Below are positions 1 to 11,151 of a DNA stretch of 64,000 bases, one piece after another. Under the pieces are notes generated by a model. It had not been told where the DNA came from and did not search any database. It was given only the letters and a program-made list of their open reading frames with translations. The stretch is from NCBI GenBank assembly GCA_027924585.1, contig BSBM01000877.1:2084501-2148500 (forward strand), written 5' to 3'. Every line of letters begins with the position of its first letter. The stretch's first letter is position 1. Source of the DNA: Larix kaempferi. Its lineage: Eukaryota; Streptophyta; Pinopsida; Pinales; Pinaceae. Both the position numbers and the translations under genes were made by a program.

Positions 1-819
1 GGTTAAGGTCAAGACATAGGAGTTCAACAATAGGGTGTACCAACATCAAGAATCCTAGGGAGGTTGATGTGTTTGATTGCATGTCAATCCCATACTATCA
101 TACATGATAGAATCTAGTGGAAACCTTGCAATCCTAAAAGATTGCAAACTGTTAATTTTGTTGAATTATAGATCCCAAACCACTATAAACAAACCACTAT
201 AAACAAATATGCAAACTCTCTCATGTGTATATAGAAAGAGTGCGTACAACTAAAATAACATCAAGTGAAATCCATATATTCCAAAAATTACATTTAAACA
301 AAGATGCTAAATGGTCTATAGAGTCCAAAAAACATCACACCACAACAAATAATTACATATATCAAAATCCTTGCCTATATTGGGATTTTGTTCATCAATA
401 ACACTTTGTGCCCCCTACTCTAGGATCTATCATTTGCCTCTACCTGGAATCTCGGAGCTGGTCCTCCAAGGGCATTTGTTAACACCCTACAGTTTTGATG
501 AAACTTCATAATCCAAGCCTAAAAATAAGGTAGAGAAGATTCCCAATCAACATATACACTTAGGACATTTAAAGTATGTATCTGGAAATTGAAATTAATA
601 CAAAGATATGACACGAATTTAAGATGGAAAAATGTTAAATGTTTAGTCTTTAGTGTATAATTTGTTCAGTTTTAAATTTCAAATTATAAATAGCTCATGT
701 TGTTATTTGTTGTACACTAGTTTTACATTTTCCATTGCCTAGAGATGTCATTATACCAGCTGTATTTTTCTAATGATATTTTTTTTGTATTTATGATTGC
801 AGTGGCTATTATGGATTAG

Positions 820-1600
820 AATGAGGAGATATTGAGAGAGATCACTCATTTGAGAGATATTGGTATAGCTTGGAGGGGTGGAGATGAATTCCACTACTAA
901 TTGGAAGCATCACTAGATGCTATTGTGGATACTATCAGTCGCTTAAACGATGCATTGTACAACATAGAATCATACAGAGAAATAAATCGGCAAGAATATG
1001 TCGATGGATTGAGTTATAATGAGGTGAAGAAATTAAAAATAAATAAAGAGCAAAATATTCACTTTTTAGAGTTCCTGGGACAAATGTCGTTCTAGATACT
1101 ACTAGAGCACATATTTCAATTGAGTGGTGTTTTTTCCCACCAATCATAGATCACTGGATGGATCGATGGTATATGGTATTTGACATTCCCCCACGCAACA
1201 ACAGGGAACTACCACCATACTTCCTTCGAAAACATTATGCTGATTTTGCGATGGGTAAACATGTCAACTATTTCGATATGCTGGGGCCCCAGGGAACTGG
1301 TAAGGGGATGCCCCAAAACCGTCCCAATGATAGGCATAGAGATTCCAATTGACTGATACCTCCACCTTGTAGCCATTTACCGAGTCCAGATGTCCCTCCT
1401 GCACATACGACGATACCACGGACACAGGAGGCATTTCTGACGCTAGCTCAAGTCATTGTACGCCACAGTACAACTATTGCCCAGGCAGGGACCCCTTCCT
1501 TTGGTGGGGTATAGCCAGTGTCTTCCGACGGGAGAGGACCATCTACTAGTGGGGATAGAATGGCATCCCATGAGCCACAGATTGAGTGTTGCGCGTAAAA
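820..1600 (+). pseudogene. Unidentified R-element ORF region, copy 1
   Basis: Three open segments follow one another in different frames or across stops. The first, around 829-900, encodes a stretch rich in Glu, Arg and Thr. The second is 901-1095. The third can be read from about 1074 and contains the open stretch 1158-1352, with the motif WYMVFDIPPRNN and a following MGKHVNYFDMLG. The second copy at 44.8-45.6 kb has the same frames and almost the same protein, so this was once coding sequence of the repeat. The frame change at about 1074 is shared by both copies, so it is an old frameshift or a missed intron. Copy 1 also has a stop at about 1350 that copy 2 lacks. I do not recognise the family. 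A host-derived or transposon-encoded protein with a coiled-coil-like first half is possible. Confidence 0.4.
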
Positions 1601-2180
1601 GCGGAAACATATAGCTGGGTGCTTAAATATACAAGAGTATGTAAATATATATATAATATGATATTGAATAAAAATTTAACCATTACAATGAGGATGGCTT
1701 AATATTTATAAGGCTTGAAGTGAATTTTCGTATAAGGTTGTGACCATAGAGATACACCTCTTGATAATAATAATAGCATCCTAAACATTAATTAATACAA
1801 TTAAATGTCTATTACATTGCCTAACCCTTAAAATAGCTTTCTCCTCAAAGCTGTAATATAGATATAACCCTAAACATCATGACATCATAGAACAACTTGG
1901 TAATTCATCTTCTTTCTAATAGCTTTTACGATTTTGAGTCTAGTCTTTTTATGAAAGTAATAATACTTCCTTATAACCAATGGTCGCGTCATTTTTTTTG
2001 TTTTTTGTTTTGTTGTTGAGATGTCTTTCATTAATTCTCCAATTGGTGGCCCTGCTAGCTAAATCTATCTTATGTGGTGAAGCCTAGGCAACATGATTTG
2101 GGAGAAGCTGAAATGGTGGAAGGAAAAAAAAATTCGAACTATAGGCCGCAAGTCCCTTTTTTCTGGGTTTGAAGGAAGTT

Positions 2181-2504
2181 CCTTAACACATTTTCTCAAT
2201 AATTCTTGATGATGTTTAAGGCTTTTCAATTTTTCATGATATGCACTATTGTTTCTTCAATGGCTGGTATTCTATCCTTCTCCACTGTCTTACTGAATTT
2301 ATTCTTCTTAGTTACACGAGGAAGTGGACTTATTGTTTAGTTGTTGTGTTGCTTCAAAAGAATTTTGTACTTCGTACATGCAATTGAATGCAACAATTCT
2401 TCAACATATTCATCTGTCAAATTCGATTGGAATTTAATGTCTTCGTAACTCAATATTTCTGATTCATTGAACAACAAGAGCGTAACTGCCTGATTAATTG
2501 TTCT
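2181..2504 (-). pseudogene. Cullin C-terminal gene fragment in repeat R, copy 1
   Basis: Read on the minus strand, 2504 down to about 2370 gives a protein resembling the cullin homology region: LLLFNESEILSYEDIK, then LLHSIACTKYKILLKQ. After an in-frame stop it continues with TISP, then VEKDR and IVHIMKN. A one-base frame change follows and then HHQELLRKCVKEL. In plant CUL1 the same blocks occur in this order just before the neddylation/winged-helix end. Cullins are scaffolds of SCF ubiquitin ligases. Here the piece is short, has a stop and a frameshift, and lies in a repeat, so it is a captured, nonfunctional fragment. The fold assignment rests on the ordered motifs, not on a search. Confidence 0.72.
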
Positions 2505-2519
2505 CGTAATTTCTATCGA

Positions 2520-2607
2520 CTTGAATATTTGTACATGTACAGTTCAGTTTTATTGTGTATGCACATGCATGTTGTCTAACTATTTTAGCATTTGGTGGAT
2601 GTATCCC
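2520..2607. other. Short unique spacer
   Basis: This spacer lies between the end of repeat R and the 2.65-kb tandem units. It is AT-rich and I see no gene or motif in it. Confidence 0.5.
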
Positions 2608-5256
2608 TAGTCTAGTCCTGTAGAGCATGTGACTAAGGTTCATGTTCGACCTACAGCTCCACTCTCTACAAATGAAACTCAGTCTCCTGTCCCAGAGCAT
2701 ATTTTTTCGGTCAAATGTGTTCATCAATTATAAAATTGGTTAGTAATTTATCGCACATACATGTTGATAATTATTGAGATAATTGACATAGGATATTGTA
2801 TTCACATAGCACTGTTGCAAAGAGGCTTTTGACTAGGAGGAGGACACCACAGGCCTCTATTCCTTGGATGGATTCGGTGAGTGTTTTTTATAAGCAATTG
2901 AGTCATATTTTAATTTTTTTAGTGATTCAGTATTAGTTCAGTTACCTGAACAAGAAATATGATCTTTGACTTGCAGTCACCAGAAATGCATAGCGGTCAT
3001 AGATAGAGGAAAGATGCATCACAGTGTGGAAAAAGCAAGAGGAAGTTGGAGTTTTGATGTGTAGTCTAGGACATACATACTTTTGTTTACAAGAGAAAGT
3101 TATAATTTTAGTGTGTGATCGTGGACAGATGTACTGTTGTTTACATGTACATCATTGACCTTTTTGATACATGTACATTGACAGGCCACTAAGGGCCTTC
3201 TATTTTTGTATTATATGACTTCCATGATATATTATATATTTCATATTGTCTCTCGAAATCTTCATAGTTAAGTCTTATGTGTGATCATACATGTGTGGCC
3301 AATAATGTTTATATGCATAATGTTCCCAATTTTTTATAGCTTGGATGATTGCATGGAGATATCAGTTATAATGTTGAGAAAAATGCACAGTTAAAACCAT
3401 GCACATTTACAATGTTCTTGACAACGATCAAACTGCATATAGAATGTTAAATTGTATCCATGACAATGCACATTTACAACATGTTCTTGACCACAATCGA
3501 ATTATATGAAATTTCATGTGAAATGATGTGAGTGACGCAACTAATCCACACAATGTACTAACACACTTAACCTACAAAATAAGAAACTAATACAACAAAG
3601 TGATGTACATAAACTCCTAACCCACATAAAAACTTAACAAGTGGGACAAACACACATAGGCTATGTATTTAGACTTTCACACACATCTGATGCACTCATG
3701 CAACCCATATAAGCAGGTTAAATTTTATTGTGATGACACTCATATAACAAAATGAACATGGGCATGTGCATAAGTTCATTGTGACACTATCCTATTAACA
3801 TGACTGTTGACCCCTAAATCAATAATCCCTTTATCATAATCCCCAATCACAACTCACCAACTAGACTCAAATTATTTTTATCCTAGCCCACTAACACTGT
3901 TAATCCTAACCACCTAATGCAACTCATGTTTTACCTTAGTCACATTAGCACCCAATGTACTCAAGTGACACACATAAGGAACAAACCAATCTAACTCAAG
4001 CACATGAATGCCTAACCTACATAAGAACCTATTGGACATATTGAAGGATGCACATAGATGGCATACCTATGAAACACACTTATTTATCCCACATAGTTGA
4101 TACTTATAATTTACCCTGACCCGCGCAACCCCTATAACACTAATCCATATACCACAATACCATTTATGGATAACCCACTACCCCCAACACACAACCTACT
4201 AATGATCCTAACCCTAACTCCTAAGTCACTTTGCAACATACCTAACACACATAAGCACCCAACACACCCAAACAAGTCACCCAACCAAGTGGAACACATA
4301 AGCACCTTACCCACATAAGAACCTAACAAACATAAAGGATGCACATAGTTGACACACCTAAGTTATGCACATGTGTGGCCCACATAAATGAATAATTGTA
4401 TACCCCATAAAAATTTACAAATGACTTGAATACTTGTCAAAGACTCCAATTCAAATGAAAGAGATTATCAAGGCCGACAAAATATTTTTTGCAAGTGGAT
4501 CCTAAGAAACCACAAGCACAAGTCAAGGAAAGTGACAAAGCTAGAAAGGATCAGAGAGGTATCATCGATGAAACACCACCCCCCTTTTTTATTTGGAACT
4601 TTGAATTCTTAAAAACAACATTAATTGCTCAACATGCAAATATAGTGGAACACTAAGGACATGTCAAATGATGTGGCACACAAAGGACATAGAAATCTAT
4701 TAAGAGTGAAATGTGGTGGGTTTGAGTGCCACTCTTTGAATGTCTAGTTATACAATCAAAATCAAAATATTGCAAAGTTGAACCCTTTGTGTTGCAAAAT
4801 ATGCATAGAACCTTACTAAGTGAAACCCTAGTTTCCAAAATCGTCCTATAAGGAAATATCTAAGCCTTGGACTCAGAGGGGAGGGGTAACCCTATCATCA
4901 ATTCGATGTCCTTGATAAAACGGAGTCGACGGTTCATCGATCTGAGCCACGGTCACCATTCTATAGCCCGTTACAACTCACGCCCTAAAGGATTTCAACG
5001 ACACCTATTGAATCCCTACTCGGGGCATAGAATTCCAACCGTGCAACAAAACTATGTTCCAAGAGGTCCTGCAAGTGTGTCTAGGAAGGTTCCACATGGG
5101 AAGACTAGCCACAAATTTTCGGTCGAGGAATTTTCAAATTTGACCCCTATGTGTAGTAATTGCAAAGTGCCTTACTAAGCAAAATCCTAGTTTCCAAAAT
5201 CAGCGTAGAAGACGAGCTATGTGCCATGGACCCAGAAGAGAGCGGCACCCCTAGCC
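2608..5256. repeat. 2.65-kb tandem unit A
   Basis: This unit is repeated head-to-tail at 5257-7915 with high similarity over its whole length and only scattered substitutions and short indels. It contains no long ORF. Its first 500 bases look like decayed exons: a short open stretch around 2615-2730, a possible exon ending near 2879 followed by GTGAGT, and a TTGCAG acceptor near 2975. The middle (3540-4360) is a strongly A/C-biased strand with loosely repeated motifs such as CCTAACCCACATAA. The end (4860-5256) is another less AT-rich stretch. Confidence 0.85.
3540..4400. repeat. A/C-biased degenerate repeat inside the tandem units
   Basis: One strand is nearly free of G and cycles loosely through motifs such as CTAACCCACATAAGAAC and CACCCAACACACCC. 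The matching stretch in unit B is about 6190-7050. The short ORFs called here come from the low complexity and are not genes. Confidence 0.5.
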
Positions 5257-7915
5257 CCATTCTAGTCCAATAGAGCATGTGACCAAGGTTCATGTTCAAC
5301 CTAAGCCTCCACTCTCTATAAATGAAACTCAGTCTCCTGTCCCGGAGCATATTGTTTCGGTCAAACGTGTTCATCAATTATAAAATTGGTTAGTAATTTA
5401 TCGCACATACATGTTGATAATTGTTGAGCTAATTGACATAGGATATTGTATTCATAGAGCACCGTTGCAGAGAGGATTTCGACTAGGAGGAGGACACCAC
5501 AGGCCTCTATTCCTTGGATGAATTCGGTGAGTTTGTTTATAGGTGATTGAGTCGTATTTTATTTTTTTAATTTTTTTTAGTGATTCAGTATTAGTTCAAT
5601 TACCTGAACAAGAAATATGATCTTTGACTTGCAGTCACCAAAGATGCGTAGCGGTCATAGATAGAGGAAAGATGCATCACAGTTTGGAAAAAACAAGAGG
5701 AAGTTGGAGTTTTGATGTGTAGTCTAGGACAGACATACTTTTGTTTACAAGAGGAATTTATAGTTTTAGTGTGTGATTGTGGATAGATGTGCTTTTGTTT
5801 ACATGTACATGATTGACCTTTTTGATACATGTACATTGACATGCCACTAAGGGCCTTCTATTTTTGTATTATATGACTTCCATGATATATTATATATTTC
5901 ATATTGTCTCTTGAAATCTTCATAGTTAAGTCTTATGTGTGATCATACATGTGTGGCCAATAATGTTTATATGCATAATGTTCCCAATTTTTTATAGCTT
6001 GGACGATTGCATGGAGATATGAGTTATAATGTTGAGAAAAATGCACAATTACAACAATGCACATTTACAATGTTCTTGACAACGATCAAATTGCAAATAG
6101 AATGTTAAATTGTAATCCACGACAATGTACATTTACAACATATTCTTGACCACAATCGAATTATATGAAATTTCATTTGAAATGATGTGAGTGACGCAAC
6201 TAATCCACACAATGTACTAGCACACTTAACCTACAAAATAAGAAACTAATACAACAAAGTGATGTACATAAATTCCTAACCCGCATAAAAACTTAACAAG
6301 TGGGACAAACACACATAGGCTATGTATCTACACTTTCACACACATCTGATGCACTCATGCAACCCATCTAAGCAGGTTAAATTTTATTGTGATGACACTC
6401 ATATAACAAAATGAACATGGGCATGCGCATAAGTTCAATGTGACACTATCCTATTAACATGACCGTTGACCCCTAAATCAATAATCCCTTTATCATAAGC
6501 CCCAATCACAACTCACCAACTAGAATCAAATCATTTTTATCCTAGCCCACTAACACTCTTAATCCTAACCACCTAATGCATCTCATGTTTCACCTCAGTC
6601 ACATTAGCACCCAATGTACTCAAGTGACACACATAAGGAAGAAACCAATCTAACTCAAGCACATGAATACCTAACCTACATAAGAACCTATTGGACATAT
6701 TAAAGGATGCACATAGATGGCATACCTATGAAACACACTTATTTATCCCACATAGTTGATACTTATATTTTACCCTGACCCGCGCAACCCCTATAACACT
6801 AATCCATATACCACAATACCATTTATGGCTAACCCACTACCCCCAACACACAACCTACTAATGATCCTAACCCTAACTACCTAAGTCACTTTGCAACATA
6901 CCTAACACACATAAGCACCCAACACACCCAAGCAAGTCACCCAACCAAGTGGAAAACATAAGCACCTTACCCACATAAGAACCTAACAAACATAAAGGAT
7001 GCACATAGTTGACACACCTAAGTTATGCACATGTGTGGCCCACATAAATGAATAATTGTATACCCCATAAAAATTTACAAATGACTTGAATACTTGTCGA
7101 AGACTCCAATTCAAATGAAAGAGATTATCAAGGCCGACAAAATATTTTTTGCAAGTGGATCCTAAGAAACCACAAGCACAATTCAAGGAAAGTGACAAAG
7201 CTAGAAGGGATTAGAGAGGTTTCATCGATGAAACACCACCCCCCTTTTTTATTTGGAACTTTGAATTCTTAAAAGAAACATTAATTGCTCAAAATGAAAA
7301 TATAGTGGAACACTAAGGACATGTCAAATGACGTGGCACACAAAGGACATAGAAATCTATTAAGAGTGAAATGTGGTGGGTTTGAGTGCCACTCTTTGAA
7401 TGTCTAGTTATACAATCAAAATCAAAATATTGCAAAGTTGACCCCTTTGTGGTGCAAAATATGCATAGATCCTTAGTGAGTGAAACCCTAGTTTCCAAAA
7501 TCGTCCTATAAGGAAATATCTAAGCGTTGGACCCAGAGGCGATGGGTAACCCTGTCATCAATTCGATGTCCTGAATCCAATGGAGTCGATGGTTCGTCGA
7601 TCTAAGCCACGGTCACCATTCTATAGCCCGTTACAACTCACGCCCTAAATGATTTCAACGACTCCTGTTGAATCCCTACTGGGGGCATAGAATTCTAACC
7701 GTGCAACAAAACTATGTTTCGGGAGGTCTTGCAAGTGTGTCTACGAAGGTTCCACATGGGAAGGCTAACCACAAATTCCCGGTCGAGGAATTTTCAAATT
7801 TGACCCCTATGTGCAGTAATTGCAAAGTCCCCTACTAAGCAAAATCCTAGTTTCCAAAATTAGCCTAGAAGATGATCTATGTGCCATGGACCCAGAAGAG
7901 AGCGACACCCCTAGC
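5257..7915. repeat. 2.65-kb tandem unit B
   Basis: This is the second copy of the unit beginning at about 2608. Both copies end in a shared motif including CCATGGACCCAGAAGAGAG followed by CACCCCTAGC (near 5225-5256 and 7885-7915). The unit boundary is set by the change to unrelated sequence at about 7916. No intact coding sequence is seen. Short open stretches on either strand correspond between the units but carry no recognisable domain. Confidence 0.85.
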
Positions 7916-7931
7916 ACTATACCGATGTACT

Positions 7932-8525
7932 TGTTAGTTTTTCAGAATTTACTTCAATCTGATCTAGGATCTTAACTGAGAGAACAACATGTACAGCATA
8001 TCTACAGCATATCAAACATGGACATAATAATGCAAGCACACAAGAGATAATAGACACACAGAGTTTCACTGGGGAAAACCCCACAACTTCCTCAGAGATA
8101 GATAGAGTAATGATACAACCCAAGTACAAGAGATAGTCCTCCTAGCGACAGCTTCTCCTCCTCCACAATTGCGCCACTCTCCAATGAGAGTATGAGTGAG
8201 AAAGCAAATGATCAAACAGAGTTCCTCCCGCACTCTATTTATACTTGACTTGACTTGTCTAATAACCTTTACTAGGTTGGCCTTAACTTAACCACATAAC
8301 ATAATGCTGACAGGTCCAACCCCCAATAGGGTGGTCTAATAACCCTTTGACCCACATGACTTATACAGGGCCGACCCCATCAAGGTGGTCTAATAACCCA
8401 TCAAGTATAAGTTATGACACTTACAATATGAATGACGACACTTCCGCATAGAGGAATAATAACATCTCTATAGGAATACAATATACATATGTGAAATACA
8501 TTTCGAAGTTACAATTACATCAACA
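7932..8525 (-). repeat. Copia 3' LTR
   Basis: Read on the minus strand, the LTR begins TGTTGATGTAATTG directly after a purine tract and ends AAAACTAACA at 7932, giving the usual TG...CA ends and 594 bp. A TATA-type core promoter (TATAAATAG) sits at 8235-8243. A motif typical of plant copia LTRs, GGTTTTCCCCAGTGAAACTC, lies near 8068-8087. No second LTR copy is in the window, so the boundaries rest on the purine tract and termini only. Confidence 0.75.
8235..8243 (-). promoter_or_regulatory. TATA box of copia LTR
   Basis: The minus strand reads TATAAATAG, about 280 bases into the LTR, where the U3 promoter is expected. Confidence 0.6.
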
Positions 8526-8534
8526 CTCCCTCTT
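8526..8534 (-). other. Copia polypurine tract
   Basis: The minus strand reads AAGAGGGAG directly before the TGTTGATG start of the LTR. This is the standard position and composition of the plus-strand primer. Confidence 0.75.
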
Positions 8535-8769
8535 AACTAGGAAGGTATTTCTCGACACAGATCTGTTAGCACAAGTCTTCTTCTCTGGATCATCGTCACT
8601 CGATAATCGTTATCGAGTCATCGTCATCGTCACTATTGCTGCTATCTCAATCAATCTCCGATATACTTGTCATAGGAAGTTCTACAGAGCCAGTCATTTT
8701 TCATACTAGATGTAGGCTTGCCACCTGCAGGTCTTCATCATCTACAGAGCCAGCCCTTTTTCATGCTGG

Positions 8770-9243
8770 ATGTATCACAGAGCCAACCCTTTTTCATGCT
8801 AGATGTGACCTAGAACAAATCTAGGATTTCCACCACATAGCCAGTCCTTTTTCATACTGGATGGGACCTAGAAAAAATCTCGGATTTCCGCCACAGAGCC
8901 AGTCCTTTTTCATACTGGATGGGACCTAGAACAAATCTAGGATTTCCTCCACAGAGCCAGTCCTTTTTCATATTGGATGGGACCTAGAACAAATCTAGGA
9001 TTTCCGCCACAGAGCCAATCTTTTTTCATACTGGATGGGACCTAGAACAAATCTAGGATTTTTGCCATAGAGCTAGTCCTTTTTCATACTGGATGGGACC
9101 TAGAAAAAATCTAGGATTTCCGCCACAGAGCTAGTCCTTTTTCATACTGGATGTGACCTAGAACAAATCTCGGATTTTTGCCATAGAGCCAGTCCTTTTT
9201 CATACTGGATGGGACCTAGAACAAATCTAGGATTTCCACCACA
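8770..9243. repeat. 58-bp minisatellite in copia 3' untranslated region
   Basis: About eight tandem copies of a roughly 58-bp unit containing CCAGTCCTTTTTCATACTGG and GGGACCTAGAACAAATCTAG. Looser copies extend back to about 8680. Unit starts step by 57-59 bases. The unit itself holds two short palindromic stretches. Confidence 0.85.
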
Positions 9244-9246
9244 CAA

Positions 9247-9600
9247 CCTCGAAAGAGAATCCCAGGACTTATTACGGACACACAACCCAACCTATCGGAC
9301 CTCCCAGGGATACATTACATGTGGTCATGGCAATACCTCGAAAGAGCATCCCAAGACTTATTATGGGCACACAGCCCAAGCTATCGGATCTCCCAGGGCT
9401 ACATTACATGCCATAGGACAAAACCTCGAAAGAGCATCCCAGGACTTATTATGGGCACACAGCCCAACCTATCGGATCTCACAGGGAAATATTACATGTC
9501 CTCCTAGAGCAATGCCTCGAAAGAGAATCCCAGGACTGATTACAGGAACACAGCCCAACCTTTCGGATCTCCCAGGTCAAGTTACATGCTCATCTGTACA
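9247..9600. repeat. 90-bp minisatellite in copia 3' untranslated region
   Basis: Four tandem copies of about 88-91 bases, each starting CCTCGAAAGAG and containing CAGCCCAACCTATCGGATCT. Copies begin at 9247, 9336, 9424 and 9515. The 140-codon + strand ORF here is a by-product of the repeat. Confidence 0.85.
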
Positions 9601-9629
9601 ACCTGTCGATGGCCACAGAGCATCAACCT

Positions 9630-9990
9630 GATACTCATCATACATCATCCTGATGTACATCATCACATGATCATCATGATCCTCATCATAGCATCATCCT
9701 GATGCATATCATCTGGAGCAACATCCTGAAGCTCGTCATCCATGATCATCCTGATCATACAATGTATCCACTTGATACATATCATCTGGAGAAACATCCT
9801 GAAGCTCATCATCTATGATCATCCTGATCATACAATGTATCCACCTGATACATATACAAATCCATGATCCACCTGATCATACAATGTATCCACGTGATAC
9901 ATATACAAACACATGATCCACCTGATCATACAATGTATCCACCTGATACATATAGAGCAGTAGCTGGAGCATCGTCCTGATGCTCATCAC
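9630..9990. repeat. Short tandem repeats with TGATCATC and TGATACAT motifs
   Basis: Irregular tandem units of about 45-95 bases built from ATGATCATCCTGATCATAC and AATGTATCCACCTGATACAT. This is the third repeat block of the copia 3' region. It ends about 75 bases from the RNase H stop codon. Confidence 0.75.
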
Positions 9991-10064
9991 ACAATGTTTA
10001 TATCCACAGCCATGGGAAGGATCCTCCTTCACCATGCTTGGAATGGCTCCTACAAATGTGTCGA

Positions 10065-10480
10065 TCACTTCTTCCTCAAAGTGTCATCAATCTGAAGAAC
10101 ACCAAGCCTCTCTCTGAAGTATTCGAAATTCACTCTGGCTAGTGGTTTCATCAACACATCCGCAACCTGCTCATCCGTCGCAACATATAGGAGCTTCACT
10201 ACTCCTCTCTGCACCATATCCCTGATATAGTGATATTTGATCTCAATGTGCTTCGACCTGTCATGGAACACAAGGTTCTCAGACAGCTTCACACAACTCT
10301 GGTTGTAGGAAAAGATACTAGTAGCCTCCAACGGGAGATCAAATAGCTCAGACAGTAGCTTCCGAATCCATACTGCCTCACAACTAGCTGAACAAGATGC
10401 AACATACTCTTCTTCAGCTATACTCAGTGCTACGCAGGACTGCTTCCTGCTAAATGAAGAGATCACACATAATCCCATAC
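10065..10480 (-). pseudogene. Copia RNase H C-terminal part, cut off by hAT insertion
   Basis: The minus-strand frame begins at the hAT target duplication and encodes the Ty1/copia RNase H tail. Family landmarks are SRKQSCVALSIAEEEYVA, then the acidic LSENLVFHDRSKHIEIKYHYIRD (residues split here only by length) and a C-terminal ADVLMKPLAR. It ends at a stop about 1.5 kb before the LTR. The expected upstream part, ending in the shared Ser-Met-Gly, lies at 28115-28316. The frame is the same across the 8-bp target site, so this was one continuous polyprotein before the hAT element landed. It cannot be expressed as a unit now. Confidence 0.85.
10473..10480. repeat. 8-bp target site duplication (left) of hAT element
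   Basis: TCCCATAC, identical to 28107-28114. Eight bases is the hallmark duplication length of the hAT superfamily. Confidence 0.93.
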
Positions 10481-10496
10481 CAGGGATGATTTTAAG
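10481..10496 (+). repeat. hAT left terminal inverted repeat
   Basis: CAGGGATGATTTTAAG. It differs at two positions from the right terminus read in the opposite direction. Weaker pairing may extend inward through an AAATTT motif shared by both ends. Confidence 0.9.
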
Positions 10497-10519
10497 AACC
10501 CCCCCAAAATTTATATGTA

Positions 10520-10830
10520 AAAAAAATTGGCGAATCTCTTCGATATATAGGAAAATTTGAAAGCGATTTTATCAATAATATAATATGTATATATAATTTT
10601 TTGGTGAATCTTTCATTTTATTATATGATATTGTAAAATCTTGGCAAATCTTTCACTAAATTATAAGATATTGTAAAATCTTGGCGAATATTTTACTGAA
10701 TTATAAAATATTGTAAAAAGTTGACGAATATTTCACTAAATTATAAAATATTGTAAAAATTTGGCGAATATTTCACTGAATTATAAAATATTGTAAAAAT
10801 TTGGCGAATCTTTCATTGATCTATAAAACA
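10520..10830. repeat. hAT left subterminal repeat array
   Basis: Seven copies of a motif related to TTGGCGAATCTTTCA occur at roughly 10528, 10599, 10640, 10682, 10722, 10762 and 10801. The inner five are spaced about 41 bases apart and separated by a nearly constant TTATAAAATATTGTAAAA stretch. hAT transposases are known to bind short subterminal repeats, so these are candidate transposase-binding sites. Confidence 0.8.
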
Positions 10831-10836
10831 CAATGA

Positions 10837-11151
10837 ATGACACTCTGCTTGTTAATTATGAGTTCAAGGCTTCTTCAAATGTTGAGTTCAATTGCTCTAT
10901 TTCAAGTTTTGGTCTCAATACCAAATGGTGGTGGCCTTAATGAAGCCTTGATATCCAAGCAAAGCCGAGTAGATCTTGGAGACATGTATTTTAAATGTGG
11001 GTGTTTGGAGGATGCACATAAAGTGTTTGGCCAAGTGCCAAAGCGAAATACAGCCTCATTGAATGCAATGCTTTCAAGATGTGCTCAACATGGACATGGC
11101 AGGGAGGAACATTATCAGAGGGGTTCTTCGGGTGGAGATTGTCATTCATAG
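10837..11151 (+). pseudogene. PPR-protein gene fragment inside hAT element
   Basis: The open frame contains a run typical of plant pentatricopeptide-repeat proteins of the PLS class: DMYFKCGCLEDAHKVFGQVP, then KRNTASLNAMLSRCAQHGHG, then a charged segment. The usual PPR sequence at this place has VDMYAKCG, VFDKMP, RN-x-SWNAMI and AQHGHG. Only about two motifs remain (residues 40-95), and the sequence on both sides is unrelated. It begins about 350 bases inside the left end of the transposon. I read it as a captured piece of a host PPR gene with no likely function. A chance resemblance is unlikely given the ordered motifs. Confidence 0.7.

Larger units (their letters stand above)
1..2519. repeat. 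Dispersed repeat R, copy 1 (left end outside window)
   Basis: The stretch from base 1 to about 2519 is closely similar, in the same order and orientation, to 39879-40431 plus 44579-46525. The second copy is interrupted by a separate insertion. Similarity stops abruptly after the shared motif around 2504-2518, where both copies pass into unrelated DNA. The repeat contains an unidentified ORF region on the + strand (about 820-1600), noncoding AT-rich DNA (1600-2180) and a cullin-like fragment on the minus strand (2181-2504). No terminal inverted repeats or LTRs could be defined because the left end lies outside the window. Confidence 0.8.
7932..10480 (-). mobile_element. Ty1/copia retrotransposon, 3' portion
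   Basis: This is the 3' end of a copia-type LTR retrotransposon on the minus strand: RNase H coding end (10065-10480), a long noncoding stretch with three minisatellites (8535-10064), a polypurine tract (8526-8534) and the 3' LTR (7932-8525). The 5' portion continues at 28107-29220 on the other side of a hAT insertion. The first 8 bases of both halves next to the hAT element are identical (TCCCATAC on the + strand). No 5' LTR, gag or integrase is found beyond 29.3 kb, so the element is also truncated at its 5' side. Confidence 0.88.

Noticed and set aside
4097-4344. Overlapping 70-codon ORFs on both strands
   Set aside because: Low-complexity A/C-rich DNA; the equivalent frames in the second tandem unit are not kept.
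3540-4360. Telomere-like CCTAACCC motifs
   Set aside because: Motifs are irregular and mixed with CACATAA phrases; this is not a telomeric array.
8770-9600. Regularly spaced repeats resembling a CRISPR array
   Set aside because: The units are contiguous tandem repeats without unique spacers, in a plant retrotransposon.
9209-9631. 140-codon + strand ORF with internal repeats
   Set aside because: Produced by the 90-bp minisatellite; its open frame is a by-product of repetition.
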